Shown here piece by piece: positions 7,166 to 15,586 of a DNA stretch of 64,000 bases (positions within the stretch are counted from its first letter, which is position 1; the number at the start of each line of letters is the position of its first letter). The translations under genes and the position numbers were made by a program. The DNA lies in the NCBI GenBank assembly GCA_964360635.1, contig CAYHXO010000006.1, positions 8,330 through 72,329 on the forward strand. Direction: 5' to 3'. The DNA comes from CALRGE01 sp964360635. Its GTDB lineage: Bacteria; Patescibacteriota; Gracilibacteria; UBA1369; 2-02-FULL-48-14. The notes under the pieces were generated by a model, which saw only the letters and a list, made by a program, of their open reading frames with translations, did no database searches and was not told the DNA's origin.

Positions 7166-7742
7166 AATTGCAGTTCTAGCGTCAACTCGTGGTACAGATT
7201 TAAAGGCTATTTTTGATGAAATTGATGCGGGACTTTTAGCGAATGTAGAAGTTGCGATTGTCGTGAGTAATGTTGAGAATTGTGGAGCGCTTGATAAGGC
7301 AAAAGCGCACAATGTGAAGGCGGTTTTTGTTGATCCTGCCGGTAAAAATAAAGAAGAATATGATGAGGAGCTCGCATCGCAAGTAGGCGAAGTAGACTTG
7401 GTTTGTTTGATCGGCTACATGAAAATTTTGACAGAGGGATTTGTGAAAAAATATGAAGGAAAAATTATAAATGTGCATCCGGCATTACTTCCAAAATATG
7501 GAGGAAAGGGTTTTTACGGGCAAAATGTGCATGAAGCGGTGATTGCAGCAGGTGAAAATGAAAGTGGAATGACAATTCATTTTGTTACTTCGGAAGTTGA
7601 TGGCGGTGAGATTTTAATTCAAGAAAAAGTAGCAATTGAAGAAGGGGAAACTGCTGAAAGTTTGAGAGAGAAAGTTCAGGTGCTTGAGAAAAAATATTAC
7701 CCTGAGGCAATAAGGTTGCTATCGAGGAAAAGGCATTTATAA
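7155..7742 (+). CDS. purN: Phosphoribosylglycinamide formyltransferase
   Basis: PurN transfers a formyl group from 10-formyl-tetrahydrofolate to GAR in purine synthesis. Visible features are the phosphate-binding start IAVLASTRGTDLKAIFDE, the catalytic region INVHPALLPKYGGKGFYG containing the His, and GMTIHFVTSEVDGGEIL with the catalytic Asp. At 195 aa it matches the family length. It is followed after 8 bp by a ferredoxin gene, probably co-transcribed. The other purine genes here (purH and two purP-like genes) lie 24-27 kb away on the opposite strand. Confidence 0.93.
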   Translation: MTYKIAVLASTRGTDLKAIFDEIDAGLLANVEVAIVVSNVENCGALDKAKAHNVKAVFVDPAGKNKEEYDEELASQVGEVDLVCLIGYMKILTEGFVKKYEGKIINVHPALLPKYGGKGFYGQNVHEAVIAAGENESGMTIHFVTSEVDGGEILIQEKVAIEEGETAESLREKVQVLEKKYYPEAIRLLSRKRHL

Positions 7743-7750
7743 TATGCCCG

Positions 7751-8002
7751 ATGTATAAAATAAGACATGATAGGCCGAATTGCATTGGCTGTAACGCCTG
7801 CGCTAACATTGCGCCGAATTTTTGGACAATGAGTGCAATGGACGGAAAATCTGATATAATAGGTTCTCAATTGGGCGAAGATGGCTGGGAAGAGTTGGAT
7901 ATTACTGATGCTGATTTTGATCTGAATCTGGCATCTGCAGAATCTTGCCCGGTAAACGTTATACATTTGATTCAAATTGGCACTGGAAAACAATTAATAT
8001 GA
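7751..8002 (+). CDS. [4Fe-4S] ferredoxin
   Basis: This is an 83-aa single-cluster ferredoxin. The motif CIGCNACANIAPN gives the first cysteines and SCPVNVIH the last one, as in Thermotoga- or archaeal-type monocluster ferredoxins. The stop overlaps the korA start (ATGA at 7999-8002), so it is probably co-translated with the oxidoreductase and likely serves as its electron acceptor. Confidence 0.88.
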   Translation: MYKIRHDRPNCIGCNACANIAPNFWTMSAMDGKSDIIGSQLGEDGWEELDITDADFDLNLASAESCPVNVIHLIQIGTGKQLI

Positions 8003-9768
8003 CAACAAAACATAATCATTTCACTTGGATGGTTGGAGGTGAAGCCGGATACGGAATCACCACGATGGGCCAAATGTTCTCACGTGCTTGCACGCAGAGC
8101 GGCTTATACGCATTTGGTTATGTTGAATATCCGTCATTGATTCGTGGTGGGCATAATACTGCGATGGTTCGTGTTGGTAGCAATCCTGTTCACTCTCACA
8201 GCGATAAAGTTGATATGCTTTTGGCTTTGAATAAAGAAACTGTTGATTTGCATGTGAATGAAATGAGCATTGGTGGCGTGATTATTTATGACGGTGAAAA
8301 TGTGATTTTGGATCAGGCGAGTTTACGAGCGGATGTTCTATATGCTTCTGTGCCACTTGGAAAAATTACAAAGGAATTGGGTGCGCAAGCACTAATGAGA
8401 AATACCGTGGCATTGGGTGCTTCATTTGGAATGATGAAATATGATTTTAAATATTTGGAAAAAGTTTTGGCTGATACTTTTGGAAGGAAAGGGCAGGAAG
8501 TTATGGATTATAATGTGAAAGTGGCTAGAACAGGTTATGATTATGCAATTGCGAACTTTGGTGACAAGGTGAAAATTGGTGAGAATATTCAACCGATTGA
8601 AGGTGCATCAACAAAAATTGTGCTTTCAGGAAATGAAGCAATTGCAATTGGAGCGATTAAAGCCGGCGTGAAATTTATGGCGGCTTATCCAATGACTCCA
8701 ATAACAACTGTGATGTTAGTGATTGCGAAATATGGAGTGAAATATGGAATTGTGATGAAGCATAGTGAAGATGAAATTGCCGCTGTGAATATGGCAATTG
8801 GAGCCGCACACATGGGAGTTCGTTCGATGACTGCAACGTCCGGAGGTGGCTTCGCCCTAATGACGGAAGCATTGGGAATGGCAGGGATTACAGAAACTCC
8901 ATTGGTAGTTATTGAGGGAATGCGACCAGGCCCATCAACAGGTTTACCAACATGGACTGATCAAGCGGATTTACGATTTGTAATGCATGCATCTCAGGGT
9001 GAATTTCCACGAGTTTTATTTGCTCCGGGTGATGTTGATGAATGCTATAATATGACAATAAAAGCATTCGATTTAGCTGAAAAATATCAGATGCTTTGCA
9101 TGATTATTACAGATAAATATTTGGGTGAGTCAGTAATGACTACAGTTCCATTTGATCACAAAAATTATAAGCCAGATCGAGGACAATTAATTAGCCGAGC
9201 TGAAGCGGAAAAAATGGAAGATGGAAAATATAAAAGATTTGAATTTACTGAAACCGGAGTTTCAAAACGTGCTGTTCCCGGTACTCCAAATTGTGTTTAT
9301 GCAGTTTCGACTGATGAACATAATGAAACTGGTGATTTGGATGAGGGCGCTGAAAATAGAAATAAAATGGTTGAAAAAAGAGATAGAAAATTACAAACGT
9401 TAAAGAAAGAATCTTTGAAGGAAATTGATATGTTGGAGCTTCATGGAGTCGCTGACGCGCCTCTGACTATTGTAAGTTGGGGTTCAACAAAAGGACCAAT
9501 TTTGGAAGCACTCGATTTAGCGGAAGAACAGGGTAAAAAAGTCAATTTCTTACAAATAAAATGTGTGCTGCCATTCCCTACTGCAGAAGTTAAAAAAGTT
9601 TTGCTTGGGGCGAAAAAATTGCTAATGCTGGAGACTAATTTCGATTCACAAATGGCTGGTGTGATTGCTCAAAACACAGGTATTTTAATTCAAGATAAGT
9701 TATTACGTTACGATGGCCGTCCAATTCATCCTGCACAAATTTTAGAAAAAATATGTCAAACAATTTAA
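7999..9768 (+). CDS. korA: 2-oxoacid:ferredoxin oxidoreductase, fused gamma-alpha subunit
   Basis: This is the alpha chain of a two-subunit 2-oxoacid:ferredoxin oxidoreductase, which oxidatively decarboxylates a 2-oxoacid to acyl-CoA and reduced ferredoxin. Residues ~1-185 form the gamma-like domain (GGEAGYGITTMGQMFSRAC, EYPSLIRGGHN). Residues ~205-400 form the pyrimidine-binding domain (GNEAIAIGAIKAGVKF, YPMTPIT). A C-terminal domain with VSWGSTKGPILEAL ends the 589 aa. I start at the ATG at 7999, which overlaps the ferredoxin stop; the reading frame extends upstream, but the family begins here. It overlaps korB by 16 bp. The specific 2-oxoacid cannot be told from sequence. Confidence 0.93.
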   Translation: MTTKHNHFTWMVGGEAGYGITTMGQMFSRACTQSGLYAFGYVEYPSLIRGGHNTAMVRVGSNPVHSHSDKVDMLLALNKETVDLHVNEMSIGGVIIYDGENVILDQASLRADVLYASVPLGKITKELGAQALMRNTVALGASFGMMKYDFKYLEKVLADTFGRKGQEVMDYNVKVARTGYDYAIANFGDKVKIGENIQPIEGASTKIVLSGNEAIAIGAIKAGVKFMAAYPMTPITTVMLVIAKYGVKYGIVMKHSEDEIAAVNMAIGAAHMGVRSMTATSGGGFALMTEALGMAGITETPLVVIEGMRPGPSTGLPTWTDQADLRFVMHASQGEFPRVLFAPGDVDECYNMTIKAFDLAEKYQMLCMIITDKYLGESVMTTVPFDHKNYKPDRGQLISRAEAEKMEDGKYKRFEFTETGVSKRAVPGTPNCVYAVSTDEHNETGDLDEGAENRNKMVEKRDRKLQTLKKESLKEIDMLELHGVADAPLTIVSWGSTKGPILEALDLAEEQGKKVNFLQIKCVLPFPTAEVKKVLLGAKKLLMLETNFDSQMAGVIAQNTGILIQDKLLRYDGRPIHPAQILEKICQTI

Positions 9769-10622
9769 AGTTATTAACGGACTTAGACACTGGCTCCAAA
9801 TGTAATTGGTGCCCGGGTTGTGGTGATTTCGGAATTCTTGTTGCTCTTAAACAAGCCTTGTTTGAACTAAAAATAAATCCCGAAGAAACCATGATTGTTT
9901 CAGGAATTGGTTGTGGCTCACAGACTCCGCATTTAGTGAAAGTTTACGGGTTTCATTCGTTACACGGACGCGCTTTGCCTGTTGCGACCGCGATGAAAAT
10001 GGCAAATCACAAAATGAATGTGATAATTATTGGTGGAGATGGTGATGGATATGGAATTGGCATTGCACATTTAATTCATTCTTCACGTAGAAATTATAAC
10101 GTGACTTACATAGTGCAAAATAACCAAGTTTACGGCCTCACGAAAGGTCAAACTTCACCAACCAGCGATCATGGTTATGTATCAAAATCAACTCCGGAAG
10201 GAGTAATTGAAGTACCAATTCGTCCGCTTTCTATTGCACTTTCTGCCGGGGCAACTTTTATTGCTCGTGGTTACGCCGGAGACATAATGTATTTGAAAAA
10301 ATTAATAATGGATGGAATTCAGCATAAAGGATTTTCTTTGATTGATATTTTGCAGCCTTGTGTAACTTTCAATAAAATAAATACTTATCAATGGTATCAA
10401 CAAAGAATTCATAAATTGGATTCTGAAAATCATGATCCGACGGATAGGATGGCGGCCTTCAAATTAACAGAAGAATGGGGTGAGAAAATTCCTGTTGGTA
10501 TTTATTACAAAGAAGATCGTTGGCTTTATGAAGATGAACTTTTGATGTTAAAAGATAAAGCACTTGTTGACCATTCCATCGAGAATATCGATATCGATCC
10601 AATTATCAATTCATACCTATAA
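9753..10622 (+). CDS. korB: 2-oxoacid:ferredoxin oxidoreductase, beta subunit
   Basis: This is the thiamine-diphosphate-binding beta subunit (289 aa) partnering the product at 7999. It carries the CNWCPGCGDFGI cysteine motif near the N-terminus. The TPP-binding block is GGDGDGYGIGIAHLIHSSRRN, ending in QNNQVYGLTKGQTSPTS. It overlaps the alpha gene by 16 bp and is followed after 1 bp by a 2Fe-2S ferredoxin gene, so all four genes form one operon. Confidence 0.94.
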   Translation: MSNNLKLLTDLDTGSKCNWCPGCGDFGILVALKQALFELKINPEETMIVSGIGCGSQTPHLVKVYGFHSLHGRALPVATAMKMANHKMNVIIIGGDGDGYGIGIAHLIHSSRRNYNVTYIVQNNQVYGLTKGQTSPTSDHGYVSKSTPEGVIEVPIRPLSIALSAGATFIARGYAGDIMYLKKLIMDGIQHKGFSLIDILQPCVTFNKINTYQWYQQRIHKLDSENHDPTDRMAAFKLTEEWGEKIPVGIYYKEDRWLYEDELLMLKDKALVDHSIENIDIDPIINSYL

Positions 10623-10623
10623 T

Positions 10624-10899
10624 ATGCCAAAAGTTACAAATAAAAGCCTATCAATGACAGTTGAATGTGAGGGCGGTGCCAAGTTAAGAGAAGTAGCCAT
10701 GCAAAATAATCTTGGAATCCCTTTCGGTTGTGAAAATGGAATTTGCTCAACTTGTTTGATTCAGATAAATACCGGAATGGAAAATATTACAGAGAGAACT
10801 GAACAAGAAGAAGCGACACTTTCAATTAGAAGCGCTGCACCAGAGCAAAGGCTAGCATGCCAGTGCAAGATCAATGGTGATGTAGAATTTGAATTTTAA
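10624..10899 (+). CDS. [2Fe-2S] ferredoxin
   Basis: This is a 91-aa plant-type 2Fe-2S ferredoxin. The cluster loop GCENGICSTC supplies three cysteines and LACQCKI near the C-terminus the fourth. The start at 10624 is one base after the korB stop and gives a compact domain without an odd leader. It is the last gene of the ferredoxin-korAB operon, which thus encodes two different ferredoxin types around one oxidoreductase. It overlaps the convergent lipoprotein gene by 4 bp. Confidence 0.88.
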   Translation: MPKVTNKSLSMTVECEGGAKLREVAMQNNLGIPFGCENGICSTCLIQINTGMENITERTEQEEATLSIRSAAPEQRLACQCKINGDVEFEF

Positions 10900-11573
10900 A
10901 CGGTTTCACCGGTTCCTGAAGGTGCTGTTTTGATCTGCTCGAGTTCTTTTTGCTTTTCTGCCTCAGCATTTTGCTTCTTTATCTCCTCAAGATTAAGTAA
11001 AATTGCCTTCAATTCTTCAGGTGTGCCCTCATAGTGATCAAAAGTATAAGTACCAATTAATTGCTGATAATCGTTGTAACATTGTGCTTGATCTTGGCCG
11101 TCAGTTGGCAGATGCAACTCAAATAAGGAAGCTGGCATGCCTTCTCCATTGCTTGATGTTTCAAAAACACGCATCTCAATAACTCCTGTTACAGGATTCA
11201 TGAATTCATAATCAATACCAGACGTTCTATCACTTCTAAATGCCCATTGTGAGACTGTGTATTCCTTTTCTAGCTCGTAACCCTTCATTCCAGGTAGAAC
11301 TATACAAGTACCATCTTCATAGCCCACGTGATCAAAATAAAAATTCGTAACATAATCACCTTTTGATTCTTTTATTTCCCAAAAAGTAGGGTCGAAACGC
11401 AATTTGAAATATAAGTTTTCAGTTAAAACTGAATTCATTTTTACTACTGTCCATCCTGTTGCATCATCAGCAGGAAGAAGTTCATAATTTTGACCACTTG
11501 TTGCAAATTTTTGTCCTCCACAAGATGTTAAAAGGAGTGCTAATAGTGAGATAATTGTTATAGATTTTTTCAT
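10896..11573 (-). CDS. Putative lipoprotein, 225 aa
   Basis: A signal peptide with lipobox is clear: MKKSITIISLLALLLTSCGGQ, cleavage before Cys18. The mature part is a soluble domain I do not recognise, with strands around TGWTVVKMNS, LYFKLRFDPTFWEIKESKGD and GVIEMRVFETSS. The C-terminal ~35 residues form a Glu/Lys-rich helix. It is probably anchored on the outside of the membrane. It lies 5 bp downstream of the sugar nucleotidyltransferase gene on the same strand, so they are likely co-transcribed. Confidence 0.8.
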   Translation of the reverse strand: MKKSITIISLLALLLTSCGGQKFATSGQNYELLPADDATGWTVVKMNSVLTENLYFKLRFDPTFWEIKESKGDYVTNFYFDHVGYEDGTCIVLPGMKGYELEKEYTVSQWAFRSDRTSGIDYEFMNPVTGVIEMRVFETSSNGEGMPASLFELHLPTDGQDQAQCYNDYQQLIGTYTFDHYEGTPEELKAILLNLEEIKKQNAEAEKQKELEQIKTAPSGTGETV

Positions 11574-11578
11574 AAGTT

Positions 11579-12841
11579 TTATTTAAGCTTCAGCATCATA
11601 GCGTTTCTGGCTTCCGGGTCAATAGTGGCTTTATTGTCATCAATTTTGAGTTCAATTTTTCCACTCACATATTTCCCAGCTTCAATATCCTGAGCAATCA
11701 CAAGTCCGGAAGTAATCATGGTGTTAGAACCAATTTTCACACCTGGCATTAAACTTGTATTTACTCCAATTCGAATATTATCACCGAGAATCGCTCCAAG
11801 TTTATTTGTTTCTTCAATTTTCTTTTCGTCTAAACGTAGATTTGCGCAAATTGCACCTGCTCCAAATCCACAATTATTTCCTATAATACTATCTCCAATA
11901 TAGTTGGAATGGAACCAAGTATCATCTCCAACATATGAACGAGCAACTTCTGTATTGAAGCCGATTACAGACCGTTTTCCAATAGATGACGCTCTAACAA
12001 GAGCATTATTCCCCACGATAGAATTCTTTCCAATATATGCCGGCCCTTGAATCACCGCATGATCAAAAATCTTTACCCCACTTTCAATTACAACGTTTCC
12101 ATTTATCACAGCAGTTTTAGAAATCTGAGAATCTTCAGCAATACTTTTTTCCAATTTAGATAAGAAAAAAGCCGTCAAATTTAAAACATGCTGAGGGAAT
12201 TTTAATGCCTGCCAGAAGCCACTATATGGAACTGCCTGAAATGTTCTTTCTTTCATTAAAATATCGAGTGCAATCTCATAACGATCATCTTTTTCTGAAG
12301 ATACCTCTTTCAAAATCTCAAATAATCTTTTGGGATTTTTGTGCAAATGTAAAACTAAATTTATTAAATTTGAGGGTTCATTTCCCGCTCCGGGTTTTTC
12401 AATAATTCCGGTAATTTTTTCACCTTCTATTTTTAAATAACCTCCTGGAAAATATTCAAAAACTTCACGTGCCAACAGAAATGAATCGGCACCGGTGGCA
12501 TTTTTCATGGCATTATAAGCGCTTGTATCAACAACATCATTTCCACTTACAATAAATAAATCTTCTGCGCCGACTAAATCTTCTACAGATAGAACAGCTC
12601 CTGCCATTCCTTCATCCAAGTTTTTTTGTTCAACAACTTTTGCATCATATTTTTGAGCCACTTTTCTAAGCTTTTCTAAATTATGTGCTCCACCGACAAT
12701 AATAATGTCATCAAAACCAGCTGATTTTAAAGCCTCAATTTGATGCTTAATTAAATATTTTCCACAGAATCTTAAGAAATTTTTATCTTCTATTGGTTTT
12801 GCCCTTTTACTTCTACCAGCGGCTAACAGTAAAACTTTCAT
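11579..12841 (-). CDS. NDP-sugar pyrophosphorylase with left-handed beta-helix domain (GlmU-like)
   Basis: A two-domain nucleotidyltransferase. The N-terminus has the nucleotide-binding loop MKVLLLAAGRSKRAKPIEDKN, IIVGGAHNLEKL, the metal region SGNDVV and IEKPGAGNEPSN. From ~residue 240 come hexapeptide repeats of a left-handed beta-helix (AVINGNVVIESGVKIFDHA, GKNSIVGNNALV, GNNCGFGAGA, IGVNTSLMPGVKIG). This is the GlmU/GCD1 layout for making an activated sugar for envelope polymers. The start loop GRSKRAKPI deviates from the usual GxGxRmxP, and the sugar is unknown. I use the ATG at 12841; an upstream TTG would add three residues. Confidence 0.85.
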   Translation of the reverse strand: MKVLLLAAGRSKRAKPIEDKNFLRFCGKYLIKHQIEALKSAGFDDIIIVGGAHNLEKLRKVAQKYDAKVVEQKNLDEGMAGAVLSVEDLVGAEDLFIVSGNDVVDTSAYNAMKNATGADSFLLAREVFEYFPGGYLKIEGEKITGIIEKPGAGNEPSNLINLVLHLHKNPKRLFEILKEVSSEKDDRYEIALDILMKERTFQAVPYSGFWQALKFPQHVLNLTAFFLSKLEKSIAEDSQISKTAVINGNVVIESGVKIFDHAVIQGPAYIGKNSIVGNNALVRASSIGKRSVIGFNTEVARSYVGDDTWFHSNYIGDSIIGNNCGFGAGAICANLRLDEKKIEETNKLGAILGDNIRIGVNTSLMPGVKIGSNTMITSGLVIAQDIEAGKYVSGKIELKIDDNKATIDPEARNAMMLKLK

Positions 12842-12904
12842 AAATATCAATAAAGTGCTGGAATTTTACAGGTAAAAGGCTTTTCTTGCAATCTGACAGA
12901 ATAG

Positions 12905-13684
12905 CTATTTGTAATCCGGCAAAAAAGTCCAAAAAGACTGATGGATATTTCTCAAAGATTCTGCAATGTGAGGCTCTTCAATAATAATTCCAACAATGTC
13001 TCGGTAAATTGAAACTATAGCGACTTTGTCACCATAAATATTTATTTCGACAGGAATATGTACATTATTTAACATTTTCAAAACCCGATTTTGTTCTTTA
13101 CGATGCTTATATGCCATATCTGAAGATTCTGACTTATTTAAAATTCCAAAATATTTAATTTTCTTTTTTGCACGACGAATTGTGTAATCCCAAAGCCAAT
13201 TATTAAAATCTTTTTGATTTGATACCGGAAAAAAATATTGAAAATCACCCATGCCATATATATTTACTCCCGGAGTTTTCAATGTATCTTCATAAATTTC
13301 TTTCATACCTTCAAGCCCCTGAAAAAAGTGAATTTTTGGCTGAGCAAGAAGAGGATTTCTAATCTTTTCAAGATCCGGCAATATGCTGAGGAGTTTTTGT
13401 TTTTGGTTTTCTATTTCTTCTTTTCGATGATCCAAAATTGAAAGAATCGACTTGGGAGGGCGCGAATTAAAATATCTAACACTTCCCTTTGTGTACTCTT
13501 GCATTATTCTTTTTTCAATCAATGTGCCTAGAATATTGTAAGAATGACTTCTTTTAAGTCCACTTTTTTTGGCTAGTATTGATGCCGGCTGAGCACCTAA
13601 TTCGAGACAAGCCAGATAAAGTTTTGCTTCGAGGTCGCTGAGACCGAACTCAGTTAAAATGGAATTAATATCGAAATCTGCCAT
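12905..13684 (-). CDS. TrmB-family transcriptional regulator (copy 1)
   Basis: The 259-aa regulator has an N-terminal TrmB-type winged helix (FGLSDLEAKLYLACLELGAQPASILAKKSGLKR, then SYNILGTLIEKRI), a helical linker at ~85-110, and a C-terminal effector/PLD-like domain (FFQGLEGMKEIYEDTLKT). TrmB proteins in archaea and CPR often sense sugars or other small ligands. It is divergent from the ribbon-helix-helix gene that opens the Cys-rich array and shares the 13685-13824 intergenic region with it. Copy 2 at 20447 is a paralog inside the array. Regulation of the array is inferred from this layout. Confidence 0.85.
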   Translation of the reverse strand: MADFDINSILTEFGLSDLEAKLYLACLELGAQPASILAKKSGLKRSHSYNILGTLIEKRIMQEYTKGSVRYFNSRPPKSILSILDHRKEEIENQKQKLLSILPDLEKIRNPLLAQPKIHFFQGLEGMKEIYEDTLKTPGVNIYGMGDFQYFFPVSNQKDFNNWLWDYTIRRAKKKIKYFGILNKSESSDMAYKHRKEQNRVLKMLNNVHIPVEINIYGDKVAIVSIYRDIVGIIIEEPHIAESLRNIHQSFWTFLPDYK

Positions 13685-13760
13685 TATAAATAGCTATGAG
13701 AATTGAAAGAATATGAAATCATTTTTTAAATCAGATTGCAAGGCTTTTGTTGCAGGTATA

Positions 13761-13796
13761 AATATATTGACATGAACTACATAATCAATATATTAT
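13761..13796 (+). promoter_or_regulatory. Promoter with overlapping inverted-repeat operator
   Basis: AATATATTGA (13761-13770) and TCAATATATT (13785-13794) are perfect 10-bp inverted arms 14 bp apart. The left arm overlaps a -35 TTGACA (13767-13772) and the right arm overlaps a -10 TATTAT (13791-13796; 18-bp spacer). A dimer bound here would cover the promoter of the ribbon-helix-helix gene and the Cys-rich array. The divergent TrmB and the ribbon-helix-helix protein are the obvious candidate binders. Confidence 0.65.
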
Positions 13797-13824
13797 CTAT
13801 GCATATTACATATAAGATAGACAT

Positions 13825-13983
13825 ATGCCCATTGTGAACTTTTCAATTCCAAAAAATCTTGATCTGCGAATTCAAGCAACAATTAAAGAAAAAGGCTTTG
13901 CTAGTAAGGCAGAATTTTTCCGTTACTGTGCTGTCCGCTATATTGACAGTGACAAAGATAGAAAGAATAATCTAGCAGGATGA
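13825..13983 (+). CDS. Small ribbon-helix-helix DNA-binding protein, 52 aa
   Basis: The protein is MPIVNFSIPKNLDLRIQATI..., with a beta strand (IVNFSIP), helix 1 (NLDLRIQATIKEKG) and helix 2 (SKAEFFRYCAVRYI). This is the CopG/Arc-type ribbon-helix-helix arrangement at the usual minimal length. It is the first gene after the inverted-repeat promoter and ends 13 bp before the first Cys-rich paralog. It is therefore probably the operon's own regulator. It could also be a lone antitoxin, but no toxin is adjacent. Confidence 0.75.
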   Translation: MPIVNFSIPKNLDLRIQATIKEKGFASKAEFFRYCAVRYIDSDKDRKNNLAG

Positions 13984-13996
13984 TCTCCCCAAACGG

Positions 13997-15586
13997 ATGA
14001 TAAAAAACTGCAAGAATTGCTCGGCTGAGTTTGAAATAACAAATGATGATTTGGATTTTTATGGGAAAATAAAAGTTCCTGAACCGACATTTTGTCCAGA
14101 TTGTCGATTACAGAGGAGATTGATGATGAGAAATGAAAAAAATCTTTATAAAAGGAGCTGTGATTTTTGTAAAAAATCCATAATTGCTTTTTTTGATTCA
14201 GATGTTAACTTTCCGGTTTATTGTACTGATTGTTGGTGGAGTGATAAATGGGACCCTAGATCTTATGGACAAGATTTTAATTTCAATAGGCCATTTTTTG
14301 AGCAATTTAAAGAGTTAATAAATAAGGTTCCAAAAGCTAACCTACTTCAGCTTAATAATGAGAATTCTGAATATAATTCACTACTGGCATTTTCAAAAAA
14401 TACATATATGAGTCCAGGCTCATATTTATGTGAAGGATGTATTTATGTTAGAAAGAGTCAAAGCTGTAAAGACTGCATTAACAGCAATATAATTAATAAA
14501 TGTGAACTTGTATCTAACTCTGTTAATTGTGATTCCTGTTATAGTTCGGACTATCTTTTAAACTGCCGTTCATGTTCATTCTCCTCATACTTGGATGATT
14601 GTTCAAATATGCAAAATTCGTTTATGTGCAGTGGAGTAAGAAATAAAAATTATTGTTTCAAAAATAAAGAATTAACTAAAGAAGAATTCGAGAAAATTCT
14701 TGCAGAATATAAAATGAAAAACCATGAAGATATATTTTCTGAATTTATGGGGTTCTCTTCATCCCTACCAAAACGTGCAGTAGTTCAATTTAATTGTGAA
14801 AATTCGACTGGTGATTACTTGTATAACTCAAAAAATGCAGTCGAATGTTTTGATTCTTTTGATATTTTAGATTCAAAATATTTGGTTGAATGTTCGGGAA
14901 TAAAAGACTCAATGGATCTGTGCATGCATGATAAAGAAATTGAACTTTGCTATGAAATGAGTTCTGGTGGCGAAAAAAATTATATGTCTAAATTTTGCTA
15001 TTGTTCAATTGCCGCACCTTTTGGGGAATATTTATATTCATGTTTTTATTTATCAAATAGTTTTGGTTGCGATGGTTTTCATTCAAAAAATGAATACTGT
15101 ATTTTGAATAAACAGTATTCAAAAGAAGGGTACGAAGTTCTAGTCGCACGGGTTATTGAATATATGAAAACGGCTGGTGAATATGGTGAGTTTTTTCCTA
15201 ATTTCATTTCAACATTTGCATATAATGAAAGTGCGGCTCAAGATTATTTCCCTCTAAGTAAAGAAGAAATCATATCGAAGGGATATGTATGGAAAGAAGC
15301 CGAGACTGCCAAAGCTCCAAGTGAAATCGCAGCCTTGGATTGTATAGTATGCAAAAAACAGTATCGAGTTATTAAACAAGAACAGGCACTTTACGACAAA
15401 CTTAATTTAAAAATTCCAAAAAGATGCAGTGAATGTAGATATAAAGAACTATTAAAATGGAAAAATCCTCGAAAACTATGGACTCGTGCATGTGCAAAAT
15501 GTGGAAATAAAATCCACAGCAGCTATTCCCCGGAGCGAGCTGAGATTGTATACTGTGAAGCGTGCTATTTGGCTTCTGTATACTAA
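13997..15586 (+). CDS. Cys-rich zinc-ribbon/solenoid protein, paralog 1
   Basis: The 529-aa protein has about 38 Cys (7%) and no signal peptide or membrane segment. Module A (1-85) has four CxxC pairs (Cys 5/8, 33/36, 55/58, 76/79), consistent with two zinc sites, ending WWSDKWD. Domain B (~100-225) has 12 Cys at 145-220, all in one residue-mod-3 register, closing with VRNKNYCFKNKELTKEEFE. Domain B' (~260-390) repeats B and closes with NEYCILNKQYSKEGYE. A conserved linker (GEYGEFFP, FAYNESAAQDYFP) leads to module A' (~446-529), again with four CxxC pairs, ending YCEACYLASVY. I know of no characterised function. It directly abuts paralog 2, whose ATG follows its stop without a gap. Confidence 0.85.
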   Translation: MIKNCKNCSAEFEITNDDLDFYGKIKVPEPTFCPDCRLQRRLMMRNEKNLYKRSCDFCKKSIIAFFDSDVNFPVYCTDCWWSDKWDPRSYGQDFNFNRPFFEQFKELINKVPKANLLQLNNENSEYNSLLAFSKNTYMSPGSYLCEGCIYVRKSQSCKDCINSNIINKCELVSNSVNCDSCYSSDYLLNCRSCSFSSYLDDCSNMQNSFMCSGVRNKNYCFKNKELTKEEFEKILAEYKMKNHEDIFSEFMGFSSSLPKRAVVQFNCENSTGDYLYNSKNAVECFDSFDILDSKYLVECSGIKDSMDLCMHDKEIELCYEMSSGGEKNYMSKFCYCSIAAPFGEYLYSCFYLSNSFGCDGFHSKNEYCILNKQYSKEGYEVLVARVIEYMKTAGEYGEFFPNFISTFAYNESAAQDYFPLSKEEIISKGYVWKEAETAKAPSEIAALDCIVCKKQYRVIKQEQALYDKLNLKIPKRCSECRYKELLKWKNPRKLWTRACAKCGNKIHSSYSPERAEIVYCEACYLASVY

